A stretch of 64,000 bases of DNA from Homoserinimonas sedimenticola (GCF_026094475.1 NZ_JAPELL010000001.1:1946326-2010325), one strand, 5' to 3'. Counted from the first letter of the stretch, positions 32,168 to 40,773 are shown. Notes: generated by a model not told the origin, from the letters alone. Numbers and translations: made by a program.

Positions 32168-32770
32168 ATGGACGTCCGCTCCGAGCGCACCCTGCGCAGC
32201 CTTCAGGCTGCGCTCCTCGCGCTCGCCAAGGAGCGCCCCCTCGAGGCCATCACGGTCAGCGACATCGTCGCGCAGGCCGATGTCAACCGCAGCACCTTCT
32301 ACCAGCACTACTCCGACAAGGAGACGCTGCTCGCCGACGCGCTCGATGCCGCGACCGAGGATGCTGGTGCGCGGCTCCCCGACATCGACGCTCCCCTGGA
32401 GGAGCCGCCCGCCGCGCTCCGCCACTACCTCGAGCACCTCGAGGAGAACGCGGAACTCTACCGTCGTGTGCTCGGCCCCGGCGGTTCGGCTGCGGTGGCC
32501 GCGCGGCTGCGCGGCCGCATCCACAGCATCGTGCTCGAGGCGGTCGCCCGTGTCGGTGCCCCCGGTTTCGAGGGGCTCCCACTCGACGTGGTCGCGGCAG
32601 GCATCGCGGGGTCCGCGCTCAGCGTCATCGAGGCGTGGCTCGCGCGCGATCCGCTGCCCTCGGCCGACACCGCGACCGAGTGGGTCTGGCGCGTGCTCAT
32701 CGGGCCGGTGGGGGTATGGATGCCGCGAGCCGACGACGACCCGAAGGAGCGCGCATGCCAGAACCGGTGA
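32168..32770 (+). CDS. TetR-family transcriptional regulator
   Basis: A 200-aa regulator. The N-terminal HTH is typical: LAKERPLEAITVSDIVAQADVNRSTFYQHYSDKETLLADAL. The C-terminal ligand domain has no recognised specificity. It is divergent from an MMPL exporter with a palindromic operator region in between, so it probably represses the exporter and itself. A CAGAAT hexamer ends 6 nt before the ATG. The next small gene begins inside its last codons. Confidence 0.91.
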   Translation: MDVRSERTLRSLQAALLALAKERPLEAITVSDIVAQADVNRSTFYQHYSDKETLLADALDAATEDAGARLPDIDAPLEEPPAALRHYLEHLEENAELYRRVLGPGGSAAVAARLRGRIHSIVLEAVARVGAPGFEGLPLDVVAAGIAGSALSVIEAWLARDPLPSADTATEWVWRVLIGPVGVWMPRADDDPKERACQNR

Positions 32771-33000
32771 CCCGCCTCGACAACCCGTTCCGCGGCAAGC
32801 GCGGCTTCTGGAACCGCGTCAACCGCATCGTGTACACCTTCACGGGCCCCGCGCAGGTCGGCATCGGGCGCCGCGAGGAGCCCTACGTCGCGCCCGCCGA
32901 CCCGGCCTGCCCCGTGTGCGGCAAGCCAATGGCGAAGCACGACATCCGCCGCGGGGACGCGACGACGCGCACTCAGCTCAACTGCCCGCGCGACAGCTAA
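32755..33000 (+). CDS. Small zinc-ribbon-like protein
   Basis: An 81-aa protein with an RLDNPFRGKRGFWNRVNRIVYTF N-terminal stretch and a CPVCGKPMAKHDI motif whose Cys pair and later His and Cys (LNCPRDS) could hold zinc. Function unknown. ATG 32755 has AAGGAG (32743-32748) inside the end of the TetR gene and the two overlap by 16 nt, so they are cotranscribed. Its stop interlocks with that of the convergent DUF7882-like gene (CTAA at 32997-33000). Confidence 0.78.
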   Translation: MPEPVTRLDNPFRGKRGFWNRVNRIVYTFTGPAQVGIGRREEPYVAPADPACPVCGKPMAKHDIRRGDATTRTQLNCPRDS

Positions 33001-33341
33001 TTCATCGTCCCCGGGAACGCATCCAACGAGGTGCCGCTGAGCGCCAGGGACCCGTCCTCCGCCGTCACCACCAACCCGGAGGTGCTGTCGGCCGACTTGG
33101 CCAACGTCATCAGCCACTCCTTGTTGATCTCGGGACTGCGAGACCCGGCGAACTTGAAATAGAGCGGCGTCGACGGCGAGACCCAGATCGAGCCACGCCC
33201 GTCGCCCACGCTCGGCCCGTCCTTCCATGAGACGAGGAACGACTCGTGCTTCATGAGCTTCTGCACCATCACGATCTGCAGATGCTGGAGCACCCGGTCG
33301 TCGAACTGCACTGCCGTGCCGTCGTACAGCAAATGCCCCAC
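32997..33341 (-). CDS. DUF7882-like protein
   Basis: A 114-aa protein of a type common in Microbacteriaceae (MGHLLYDGTAVQFDDRVLQHLQ at the N-terminus, KLMKHESFLVSW, SIWVSPSTPLYFKFAG); often mislabelled ATP-dependent ligase. Function unknown. It starts 1 nt after the sigma-factor stop, so the two genes share an mRNA and probably translation. This links the protein to whatever the sigma factor controls, though only by position. Confidence 0.75.
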   Translation of the reverse strand: MGHLLYDGTAVQFDDRVLQHLQIVMVQKLMKHESFLVSWKDGPSVGDGRGSIWVSPSTPLYFKFAGSRSPEINKEWLMTLAKSADSTSGLVVTAEDGSLALSGTSLDAFPGTMN

Positions 33342-33342
33342 G

Positions 33343-34269
33343 TCAGTCGGCCAGCCGGTCGCGGAACTGCCGGTTGCGCAGCGCCCGCAGTCCCCGCTGC
33401 TCGATCTGCCGCACCCGTTCGCGAGAGATGCCGAACTGAACGCTCAACTCATCGAGGGTGCACGGGGCATCCCCGTCGAGTCCGAAGCGCCGACGCAGCA
33501 CATCCGCGTCGCGGGTGGGCAGCTGGTCGACGCAGTCGTGGAGCGCGCGATACCGCAGCTTGCCGCTCACGATGTCGATCACCTCGGCGTCCTGCTCGTC
33601 CTCGAGCAGGTCTCCAAGGTTTGCGCCGTCATCCTCGCCGAGGGGCAAATTGAGTGAGACCGGCTGACGATCGAGCTCCAGGAACTGCCGGATCTTCGCC
33701 TCGGGCAGCCCTGTCGCGAGGGCCAGTTCGGCGTTGCTGGGGCGCCGCCCCAGCGTGCCCTCGAGCTCCCGCAGGTGCCGACGCACGGTCGCGACACTCT
33801 CGGCGACCCGCACGGGCACGCGGATGAGCTGCGCCGACTCCGCGAGCGAGCGCGTGATCGATTGGCGGATCCACCATGTGGCATACGTGGAGAACTTGAA
33901 ACCCTTCGTGTAGTCATACTTCTTGACCGCGCGATCGAGGCCGATGTTGCCCTCCTGGATGAGGTCCATGAGAGGCAGTCCGAGCCCCGTATAGCGCTTG
34001 GCGACGCTCACCACGAGACGCAGGTTGGAGCGAATGAAACGGCTGTGGGCCTTCTCGCCCTCGTGCTCAAGCTGGCGGAGGAGGGCGTCATCCGGAGAAT
34101 TCGGATGCGCGGAACGGTACTCGCGTGCGATCACGCCCACTTCGATCGCCCGCGCGAGTTCGACCTCCTCCTCCGGGGCGAGGAGAGGGAAGTGGCCGAT
34201 GCTGCGCAGGTACTCGCCGAGAGTGTCCCGCGGGGCTGCGGTGCTGCCGAGCGGCTCAATGCTGGACAT
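33343..34269 (-). CDS. Sigma-70 family RNA polymerase sigma factor (group 2, SigB/HrdB-like)
   Basis: A 308-aa principal-like sigma factor. Region 1.2 (DTLGEYLRSIGHFPLLAPEEEVELARAIE), region 2 (NLRLVVSVAKRYTGLGLPLMDLIQEGNIGL...YDYTKGFKFSTYATWWIRQSI), region 3 and region 4 (LDELSVQFGISRERVRQIEQRGLRALR) are complete. Region 1.1 is missing, as expected for a nonessential group 2 factor used in stress or stationary phase. A 27-codon upstream ORF overlaps its start. The DUF7882-like gene follows at once. Confidence 0.93.
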   Translation of the reverse strand: MSSIEPLGSTAAPRDTLGEYLRSIGHFPLLAPEEEVELARAIEVGVIAREYRSAHPNSPDDALLRQLEHEGEKAHSRFIRSNLRLVVSVAKRYTGLGLPLMDLIQEGNIGLDRAVKKYDYTKGFKFSTYATWWIRQSITRSLAESAQLIRVPVRVAESVATVRRHLRELEGTLGRRPSNAELALATGLPEAKIRQFLELDRQPVSLNLPLGEDDGANLGDLLEDEQDAEVIDIVSGKLRYRALHDCVDQLPTRDADVLRRRFGLDGDAPCTLDELSVQFGISRERVRQIEQRGLRALRNRQFRDRLAD

Positions 34270-34339
34270 TGTGCCCTCCGCTCTGGTCGGAGTCGGCGAT
34301 CAATCTGGCCTGGCCATTAAAAGACGGTGCCATGGCCAT
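34256..34339 (-). CDS. Upstream ORF overlapping the sigma-factor start
   Basis: On the minus strand, ATG at 34339 (second ATG 34333) follows GGAAAGGAC and opens a 27-codon frame ending TGA at 34258-34256. It covers the sigma start codon (34269) by 14 nt in another phase. The peptide reads MAMAPSFNGQARLIADSDQS and seven more residues. Good ribosome site, overlap and length suit a regulatory leader; conservation is untested. Confidence 0.45.
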   Translation of the reverse strand: MAMAPSFNGQARLIADSDQSGGHNVQH

Positions 34340-34428
34340 GTCCTTTCCGTTGAGGGTGAACAGATCAGACGATGAGACTGAAGTGTCTACCCCCATTAGG
34401 GGTTATCGACACCGTCTTTGGCAAGGGC

Positions 34429-34456
34429 TTGACAAAAAATGTCGCTTTGCTAATAA
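34429..34456 (+). promoter_or_regulatory. Consensus-like promoter pointing away from the sigma gene
   Basis: TTGACA (34429-34434), 16-bp spacer, TAATAA (34451-34456) on the plus strand, the closest match to a housekeeping consensus noticed in the window. No plus-strand gene follows; a transcript would meet the hairpin at 34481 and then run antisense to the osmoprotectant-binding gene. Downstream RNA is unproven. Confidence 0.5.
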
Positions 34457-34480
34457 GTGACCGCGGAGTAGACAGAAGAA

Positions 34481-34519
34481 AACCTCCGGCGAAACGCGCT
34501 CGACGTTCCGCCGGAGGTT
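34481..34519 (-). terminator. Intrinsic terminator of the osmoprotectant ABC operon
   Basis: Stem AACCTCCGGCG (34481-34491) with CGCCGGAGGTT (34509-34519), an 11-bp perfect pairing. On the minus strand it is followed by TTTTCTTCT, the expected T-rich tail after the substrate-binding gene. Confidence 0.85.
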
Positions 34520-34532
34520 CACGAGAGGTTCG

Positions 34533-35447
34533 TCAGCCGACGAGACCGTTCTCCGCGAGCCAGTCGGCGGCGATGTCCTCGGCGGACCGCTGGTCGACCG
34601 TCGACTCCACGTTGAGGGCGACAAGACCCTCCGGGGTGAGGGCGGCGCTCACCGCATTGATCACCTCGGCGATCTCGTCCGCGATCTCCGCATTTGCGAG
34701 GGGGACGACGTTGGAGGCGAGGAACAGCCCCTCCGGGTCATCGAGCGTGACGAGATCCTCCGTCTGAATGCGCGGATCGGCGCTGTAGACATTCGCAATG
34801 TTGACCGTGCCCGCCAAGAGGTCGTCGACGGTCGTATCGCCCGTCGGCACGAAACTCACCTCGACGTCGTACGTCTCCGAGAGCCCATCGGGTCCGTAGG
34901 GGCGCTCCTCGAGTTCGGGGGCGCCACCGAGAATGAGCTCGACATCGACCTCGGAGAGGTCGGCCAAGCTTTCGAGCTCGTGCTCCTCGGCGAACTCCGC
35001 CGTCACGTTGTAGGAGTCCTGGTCGGTCGCGGGCGACTGGTCGAGCACGACAAGACCCTCGGGGAGCACGTCCTGCAGTTGCGCATAGACCTCACCCGTC
35101 TCCGTCGCCTCCGTGTCCTCGTCGTAGAACTGCAGGAGATTGCCCGTGTACTCGGGGAAGAGGTCGATGTCGCCATTCTCGATCGAGGGGATGTAGGCAT
35201 CCCGCTGCCCGATGTTGAACTCGCGCTCCACATCGAAGCCGGCATCCTCGAGCGCCTGCGCGTAGATCTCGGCGATGATCTCGTTGGAGAAGTAGGCCTG
35301 CGAGCCGATCACGATCGTCTCGTCGGCTGCTGTCTCGTCATCCGTGGCCAGGGGATCCCCCGAGGCGCACCCTGACAGGGCCAATGCCACCCCGACCGCG
35401 GCTGCGCCGAAGGCGAACCGGCCCTTGTTCCTTGCTGTGTGCATCAT
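34533..35447 (-). CDS. Glycine betaine/osmoprotectant ABC transporter, substrate-binding lipoprotein
   Basis: A 304-aa ProX/OpuC-type binding protein. Signal peptide with lipobox LSGCASGD puts the lipidated Cys near residue 26. Mature protein starts with TIVIGSQAYFSNEIIAEIYAQALEDAGFDVE and has DLFPEYTGNLLQFY, both typical of the OpuAC/ProX domain. MM start at 35447/35444 follows GAGGA. It is last in a four-gene operon (ATPase, two permeases, binding protein), ended by the terminator at 34481-34519. Likely ligands are glycine betaine, choline or carnitine. Confidence 0.91.
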   Translation of the reverse strand: MMHTARNKGRFAFGAAAVGVALALSGCASGDPLATDDETAADETIVIGSQAYFSNEIIAEIYAQALEDAGFDVEREFNIGQRDAYIPSIENGDIDLFPEYTGNLLQFYDEDTEATETGEVYAQLQDVLPEGLVVLDQSPATDQDSYNVTAEFAEEHELESLADLSEVDVELILGGAPELEERPYGPDGLSETYDVEVSFVPTGDTTVDDLLAGTVNIANVYSADPRIQTEDLVTLDDPEGLFLASNVVPLANAEIADEIAEVINAVSAALTPEGLVALNVESTVDQRSAEDIAADWLAENGLVG

Positions 35448-35479
35448 GATTCCTCTTCGTTCTCGTGGACGTGCGGGTG

Positions 35480-36217
35480 TTACGGGGCGGTGGAGGTCTC
35501 CACCATCGCACGGCGCCGAGCGGGCGCGGTGCGGAGGCTGGGGGTGCGGCCGGCGGCGACACCGCGCGGCACGAAAAGACGCTGGCAGAGGGCGAGAGCC
35601 GCGTCGATGACGATCGCGAGCACGGCGACGAGGATCGAGGCGCCGAGCATCTCGTCGTAGCGACCCAGGGGCAGGCCGCGGAAGATGTAGTAGCCGAGCC
35701 CCCCGAGGCCGATGTAGGCCGCCAGGGTGGCGGTCGCCACCACCTGCAACGCTGCCGAACGGATGCCGCCGATCAGGAGGGGAAGACCCAGCGGAACCTC
35801 GACCCGCCAGAGGATCTGCCACTCCGTCATGCCGACGGCGCGCGCCGCGTTGATCGTGCGACGCTCGATCGCCTCGAAGCCGGCGTAGGCTCCCGCGAGG
35901 ATCGACGGGATCGCGAGCACGACAAAGGCGGTGAAGGCGGCCGCCGGCTTGTTGGTGACGCCCATGACGAGCACGAGCAGGAGGATGAGCCCGAAGGAGG
36001 GGAGGGCGCGCGCGGCACCTGAAAGCCCGACAGCGAGCTCTCGCCCCCTGCCCGTATGGCCGATGAGGTAGCCGATCGGCACGGCGATCACGGTGGCGAT
36101 CAGCACGGAGAACGCCGTGAAATAGAGGTGCTCGCCGAGTCGCACGAACAGCGAACTCGACCCCTCGAAGCGTTCAGGGGCGACAATCCAGGCGAGTGCG
36201 TCGAGGAAGAGATTCAT
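35480..36217 (-). CDS. Osmoprotectant ABC transporter permease 2
   Basis: A 245-aa permease with six or so transmembrane segments and the inner-membrane coupling loop EAIERRTINAARAVGMTEWQILWRVEVPLGLPLLIGG, a close match to ProW/OpuCB EAA loops. The frame is open upstream across the ATPase gene, but ATG 36217 overlaps the stop of permease 1 as ATGA, which fixes the start. A short basic tail follows the last helix. It pairs with permease 1 in a heterodimeric membrane domain. Confidence 0.91.
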   Translation of the reverse strand: MNLFLDALAWIVAPERFEGSSSLFVRLGEHLYFTAFSVLIATVIAVPIGYLIGHTGRGRELAVGLSGAARALPSFGLILLLVLVMGVTNKPAAAFTAFVVLAIPSILAGAYAGFEAIERRTINAARAVGMTEWQILWRVEVPLGLPLLIGGIRSAALQVVATATLAAYIGLGGLGYYIFRGLPLGRYDEMLGASILVAVLAIVIDAALALCQRLFVPRGVAAGRTPSLRTAPARRRAMVETSTAP

Positions 36218-36860
36218 CGGGCCGCCCTCCCCGGGCGCCGGGCCCACGGCATCGCGAGGCGGCCGAGGGCGACAAGCGCCAGGTCGATCAGGAGCGCGAC
36301 GAGCATGACCATCACGACGCCGGAGAAGATCTCCTCGACGATGCGGCGCTGGTAGCCGTTCGTGAAGAGGTAGCCGAGGCTCTCGACCCCGATCAGGATG
36401 CCCACCGTGACGAGGCTCACGGTGCTGGCGGCCGCCACACGCAGGCCCGAGAGGATCACGGGCCCCGCGAGGGGCAGGTCGACCGTGAAGAAGCGGCGGA
36501 GGGCGCCGTACCCGACCGCCACCGCCGACTGCCGCACGTTCCCATCGACGGAGTCGAGGGCATCCGCCACCGACCTCGCCATGATCGCGATCACGAAGAG
36601 GGTCAGCGCGATCGTCACGTTGAGCTCGCTCAGATAGCTGATGCCGAGGATCGGCGGGATGATGACGAAGAGGGCGAGCGAGGGAATCGTGTAGAGCAGG
36701 CCCGCCGAGGTGAGCAACGCGCCGCGCGCTAGCCTGTAGCGGTGCGCGAGCCAGCCGAGCGGGATTGCGATGAGGAGCCCCGCGAGGATGGGCGTGATGC
36801 TCAGCCTCAGGTGCTCGAGAGAGAGCCGCCCGATCAGATCCAGGTTGTCGAGCACCCAGT

Positions 36861-36864
<4 letters not shown>
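36214..36864 (-). CDS. Osmoprotectant ABC transporter permease 1
   Basis: A 216-aa permease of the same type with the conserved loop ADALDSVDGNVRQSAVAVGYGALRRFFTVDLPLAGPVILSG. The N-terminus runs MNWVLDNLDLIGRLSLEHLRLS, typical of OpuCB/OpuCD-like subunits. It overlaps the ATPase gene by 4 nt upstream and permease 2 by 4 nt downstream, so the three genes are translationally coupled. Confidence 0.91.
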
Positions 36865-37712
<848 letters not shown>

Positions 37713-37722
37713 GCGGTGGCCG

Positions 37723-38025
37723 TCACTCGACGACCTCGACCTCTTTCCAGAACGCGACATACCCGGAGAAGTCCCTGCCGACCTTCTCGATGGCGCCCGG
37801 GTAGGGCTCTGGGTAACTGAAAGCGCGGTCCTTCAACTCCATGCCGCCCACCGTCACCGTGTAGTACTGGCACTCGCCCTTCCACGGGCAGGTGTAGGGG
37901 GTCGGGCTCTCGCTCAAATAGTCGCCCGTGAGGCTCGACGGGGGAAAGTACCAGTTGCCCTCGATCGAGATCAGCTCGGAGTCCTTCGCCTCCGCCAGCA
38001 CAGTGCCGTCGAGTACTGCCTTCAT
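37723..38025 (-). CDS. DUF427-domain protein
   Basis: A 100-aa protein with MKAVLDGTVLAEAKDSELISIEGNWYFPP, YTCPWKGECQYYTV and YPEPYPGA, the DUF427 (beta-tent) pattern; the CPWKG and W-F residues define the family. Function unknown. It is 10 nt from the ABC ATPase gene on the same strand and divergent from the FMN-reductase gene. Confidence 0.87.
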   Translation of the reverse strand: MKAVLDGTVLAEAKDSELISIEGNWYFPPSSLTGDYLSESPTPYTCPWKGECQYYTVTVGGMELKDRAFSYPEPYPGAIEKVGRDFSGYVAFWKEVEVVE

Positions 38026-38145
38026 GGGAACCTCCGGGGTTCTTGGGCCTGTGATTCCACGTTAGTCCAGACCTCCGACACTCCACAGAGGGCAAGAGAG
38101 GGCATGCACTCCCGCTTCACACCCGGCGGACGTAGCATCCGCCGC

Positions 38146-38877
38146 ATGAGCGACCAGACGAACTACGAGAAGCCACCGGCCGACTACACCGACCTGCGGG
38201 CGATATACATCAACTGCTCCCTCAAGCCCACGCCCCAGCAGAGCCACACACAGGGCCTCATGGATCGCAGCATCAACATCATGCGCAAACAGGGCGTGCA
38301 GCTCGACGTCGTGCGCTTCGCCGACCACGACGTAGCCACGGGCGTCTATCCCGACATGCGCGAACACGGAGCCGCGACGGATGCGTGGCCAGAGGACCTG
38401 TGGCCGCGCGTGCAGGCCGCCGACATCCTCGTGGTGGGCACCCCCATCTGGCTCGGGGAGATCTCCTCGCTCGGGCGGCAGCTCATCGAGCGCCTCTATG
38501 CCATGGGGTCGATGACCAACGACAAGGGCCAGTACATCTACTACGGCAAGGTCGGCGGCGCGATCGTCACCGGCAACGAGGACGGTGTCAAAAACGTCGC
38601 GCGCCACGTGCTCTACAGCCTGCAGCACATCGGCTACACGATCCCGCCGGGGGCCGAGGCGGGCTGGATCGGGCCCGTCGGACCGGGGCCCAGCTATCTC
38701 GACCCCGAAGCAGAAGGTCCCAAGACCGACTTCACGAACCAGCACGTCACCTTCATGACCTGGAACCTCCTCCACCTGGCGAGGATGTTCAAGGACGCCG
38801 GAGGTCTGCCGTCCTACGGCAACGACGGCAACGCCTGGCAGAAGGGCGAGCGCTTCGGCTTCGAGGCCTACCCCTGA
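38146..38877 (+). CDS. NAD(P)H-dependent FMN reductase-like flavoprotein
   Basis: A 243-aa flavodoxin-fold protein. AIYINCSLKPTPQQSHTQ replaces the usual GSxR phosphate loop and DILVVGTPIWLGEISSLGRQLIERLY is the FMN-binding region; GKVGGAIVTGNEDGVK follows. These features match the NADPH-dependent FMN reductase/WrbA-like group. Electron partner and substrate are unknown. TAGCAT (38133-38138) is 7 nt before the ATG, a leaderless start. Confidence 0.85.
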   Translation: MSDQTNYEKPPADYTDLRAIYINCSLKPTPQQSHTQGLMDRSINIMRKQGVQLDVVRFADHDVATGVYPDMREHGAATDAWPEDLWPRVQAADILVVGTPIWLGEISSLGRQLIERLYAMGSMTNDKGQYIYYGKVGGAIVTGNEDGVKNVARHVLYSLQHIGYTIPPGAEAGWIGPVGPGPSYLDPEAEGPKTDFTNQHVTFMTWNLLHLARMFKDAGGLPSYGNDGNAWQKGERFGFEAYP

Positions 38878-38884
38878 TCGCTAG

Positions 38885-39529
38885 TCACCCAGAGGGGATC
38901 GCCTCGCCGATCGGGGTGTCGCCCCGGTTGAAGCGGATGCTGCGCCCCGCCGTCGACGGATCGGCAAGCACTGCGGCGATCACGGTGGCGACATCCTCCC
39001 GCGAGACGGAGTCCGCCTCGTCCGCTCCGACGTCGATGCGCCCCGTGCCCTCGTCGTCGCTCAGCCCACTCGGCTGCACGATCGTCCAGTCGAGCCCGCT
39101 TGAGCGCAGAGCCTCATCCGCCTGCGCCTTCGACTCGGCGTAGGCGAAGAAGGGCTCATCCTCGGGCACCCCATGGTCGGGGCCGGCGCCGAAGTACGAC
39201 ACCATGACGTAGCGGTTCACGCCCGCCCGCTCGGCGGCCTCGAAGGAGCGGATCGCGGCATCCCGGTCGACCGCGTAGGTGCGCGGCGGATTGCCCCCGC
39301 CGGCCCCCGCTGCCCACACGATTGCGTCGTGCCCGTCGAAGGCGTTGGCGAGGCCCGCGACGTCGAGCTGTTCGATGTCGGTGACGACGGGCGTCGCGCC
39401 GAGCTCCTCGATGTCGGCCGTCTGCTCCGGGTTGCGAATGATCGACGAGACGCCGTGCCCGTCGTTGATCAGGAGCGGGGTGAGGAGGCGGGCGACCTTG
39501 CCGTGGCCGCCGACGATCGCGATGCGCAT
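38885..39529 (-). CDS. NAD(P)-binding atypical SDR
   Basis: A 214-aa protein of the NAD(P)H-binding (NmrA/YwnB-like) group. The dinucleotide motif IVGGHGKVARLL starts at residue 4 and VWAAGAGGG, YVMVSYFGAG and YAESKAQADEALRSSGLDWTIVQPSGL follow. Such proteins sense or bind NAD(P); some have isomerase or reductase activity. ATG 39529 is the first residue before the Rossmann strand; the open frame extends upstream only as a shadow. Tail to tail with the FMN-reductase gene, 7 nt apart. Confidence 0.87.
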   Translation of the reverse strand: MRIAIVGGHGKVARLLTPLLINDGHGVSSIIRNPEQTADIEELGATPVVTDIEQLDVAGLANAFDGHDAIVWAAGAGGGNPPRTYAVDRDAAIRSFEAAERAGVNRYVMVSYFGAGPDHGVPEDEPFFAYAESKAQADEALRSSGLDWTIVQPSGLSDDEGTGRIDVGADEADSVSREDVATVIAAVLADPSTAGRSIRFNRGDTPIGEAIPSG

Positions 39530-39612
39530 ACTGTTCCTTTCGTCGTGGGCGGCCAACGTATGACCGATGTCTGGACGAGAGCCGAGCATCCGTAACCCGG
39601 TACGTTGGTTAC

Positions 39613-40191
39613 ATGGCAACAGGGCAGTGGGTGGCCAACCCGGATGGCACACGCTGGCACTTCGACTCGGGCGCGCTGAGCCTCGACTTCGCGCTCGTGG
39701 GGGTCGACGTGCGCGAGCAGTTCGCGACGCCCGCCGACCTGCTCGAGTGGGTCGCGGAACGCTTCGAGCACCTCGACAAGACCGTCACGGAACGCGACCT
39801 GCGCGACGCCGTGCTGCTGCGCGTGGCGATCGCCCGCGTCGCTGCCGCGATCAGTGCTGGGGATGCCGCGGGGCGCGACGACATCGACACCATCAACCTC
39901 TTCGCCGCGACGCCCGACGTGCCGCCCGCGCTCGCGGGAGGCCGCCGCCGCGCCGGCGCGACCCGCATCAAGGTGTCGCAGGCGCTCTCGAGCATCGCGC
40001 GCGACGCTGTGCGGCAGTTCAGCCTGCACGGCTCGGAGCGCATCCGCTCGTGTGAGGCGGAGGACTGTTCCCACGTCTTCGTCGACGAGTCACGCGCCAA
40101 CAACCGCCGCTGGTGCTCGATGCAGCGCTGCGGCAACCGCGCGAAGGTGCGGGCCCACCGGAGGCGTTCGGCCGCAGCATCCGCTCACTGA
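39613..40191 (+). CDS. CGNR zinc-finger (ABATE-domain) regulator
   Basis: A 192-aa protein with an N-terminal ABATE-type domain (FDSGALSLDFALVG) and a C-terminal CGNR zinc finger: CEAEDCSHVFVDES...RRWCSMQRCGNRAKVRAHRRR, with four cysteines positioned for zinc and a very basic tail. Probably a DNA-binding regulator. TACGTT (39601-39606) is 6 nt before the ATG. A divergent SDR gene is 83 bp away and may be a target. Confidence 0.88.
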   Translation: MATGQWVANPDGTRWHFDSGALSLDFALVGVDVREQFATPADLLEWVAERFEHLDKTVTERDLRDAVLLRVAIARVAAAISAGDAAGRDDIDTINLFAATPDVPPALAGGRRRAGATRIKVSQALSSIARDAVRQFSLHGSERIRSCEAEDCSHVFVDESRANNRRWCSMQRCGNRAKVRAHRRRSAAASAH

Positions 40192-40301
40192 CGCGCTGCG
40201 TTCGCTGGCGCTGGTGCGTGCGCTTTCCACAGCGATGTCGGTGGCGCGTTGTAGCTTTGGAAAAAAGCGGGCGACACGCCGAAAACACAACATCTAGGGG
40301 A

Positions 40302-40331
40302 ATGACATCCGTGTGATTCCGGTTATATAGT
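40302..40331 (+). promoter_or_regulatory. Promoter of the 25-codon peptide gene
   Basis: ATGACA (40302-40307), an 18-bp spacer, then TATAGT (40326-40331). A transcript would start near 40338 and carry a 5' leader of about 70 nt including the short palindrome TGGGATCCCA. Unlike most promoters here it has a recognisable -35 box. Confidence 0.65.
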
Positions 40332-40406
40332 GGGAACCCACCGCAGGCGCCGATGAGAGACTCAGCGACTGGGATCCCATATTCGAAGGCTTTGAAGGAG
40401 GTCCTC

Positions 40407-40484
40407 ATGGACAACGACAACGTGAGTGGTTACGACGTTCCCGTCGACCCGATGGACCTGCTGCAGTGCGACTCCTGCCAGTAG
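40407..40484 (+). CDS. 25-aa acidic peptide ending DLLQCDSCQ
   Basis: ATG at 40407 follows a near-perfect GAAGGAGGT ribosome site (40394-40402). The peptide is 25 residues, acidic (Asp-rich), with two Val-Pro-Val-Asp-type turns in the middle and a C-terminal CDSC pair before a terminal Gln. The stop TAG is at 40482-40484. It has its own promoter and an intrinsic terminator 30 nt downstream, so it is an independent transcription unit. I do not recognise the family. A secreted signal, a metal-binding peptide or a modified (RiPP) precursor is possible, but no modification or export gene adjoins it. The upstream gene is a CGNR regulator. Confidence 0.65.
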   Translation: MDNDNVSGYDVPVDPMDLLQCDSCQ

Positions 40485-40513
40485 GCAGCAGCGACTGACA
40501 CAGTCCCCCCGAG

Positions 40514-40540
40514 ACCCCGGCTCATGGCGAGCCGGGGTTT
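40514..40540 (+). terminator. Intrinsic terminator after the 25-codon gene
   Basis: ACCCCGGCTC (40514-40523), loop ATGGC, GAGCCGGGGT (40529-40538) followed by TTT. It ends the transcript from the promoter at 40302. The stretch from here to 40905 holds the family A palindrome and the next promoter but no gene I can support. Confidence 0.85.
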
Positions 40541-40705
40541 CGTGCGTTCGGGCGGTGCCGTGAGTTGGGGGCGGGCGCGGTACGCGCGGGGCGGGCGCGT
40601 GACACGGGGGCTGGGGTGTGGCGTGAGGGCGAGTCGCGGGGCGGCGCGTCACGCGCGGAGCGGGGTGAGCCGGGGCATCCTGCGACGCCAACCCCACTGG
40701 TCACA

Positions 40706-40773
40706 ACAGCGCGGTGTTTTCTGCTCAACGCGGCGTTCCGAAACCGCGCGCTGAGCAGAAAACACCGCACTGT
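40706..40773. repeat. 68-nt palindromic element, family A, copy 2
   Basis: Same arm (core GCGGTGTTTTCTGCTC) and 24-nt loop as the copy at 17663. The arms extend outward by TCACA/TGTGA to 27 bp (40701-40727 and 40752-40778) with a single mismatch. It lies between the 25-codon gene and the MaoC genes. Confidence 0.92.

Noticed and set aside
40500-40545. 6C-type small RNA
   Set aside because: A CCCCCC run is present, but the two C-loop hairpins needed for that motif are not; the hairpin is a plain terminator.
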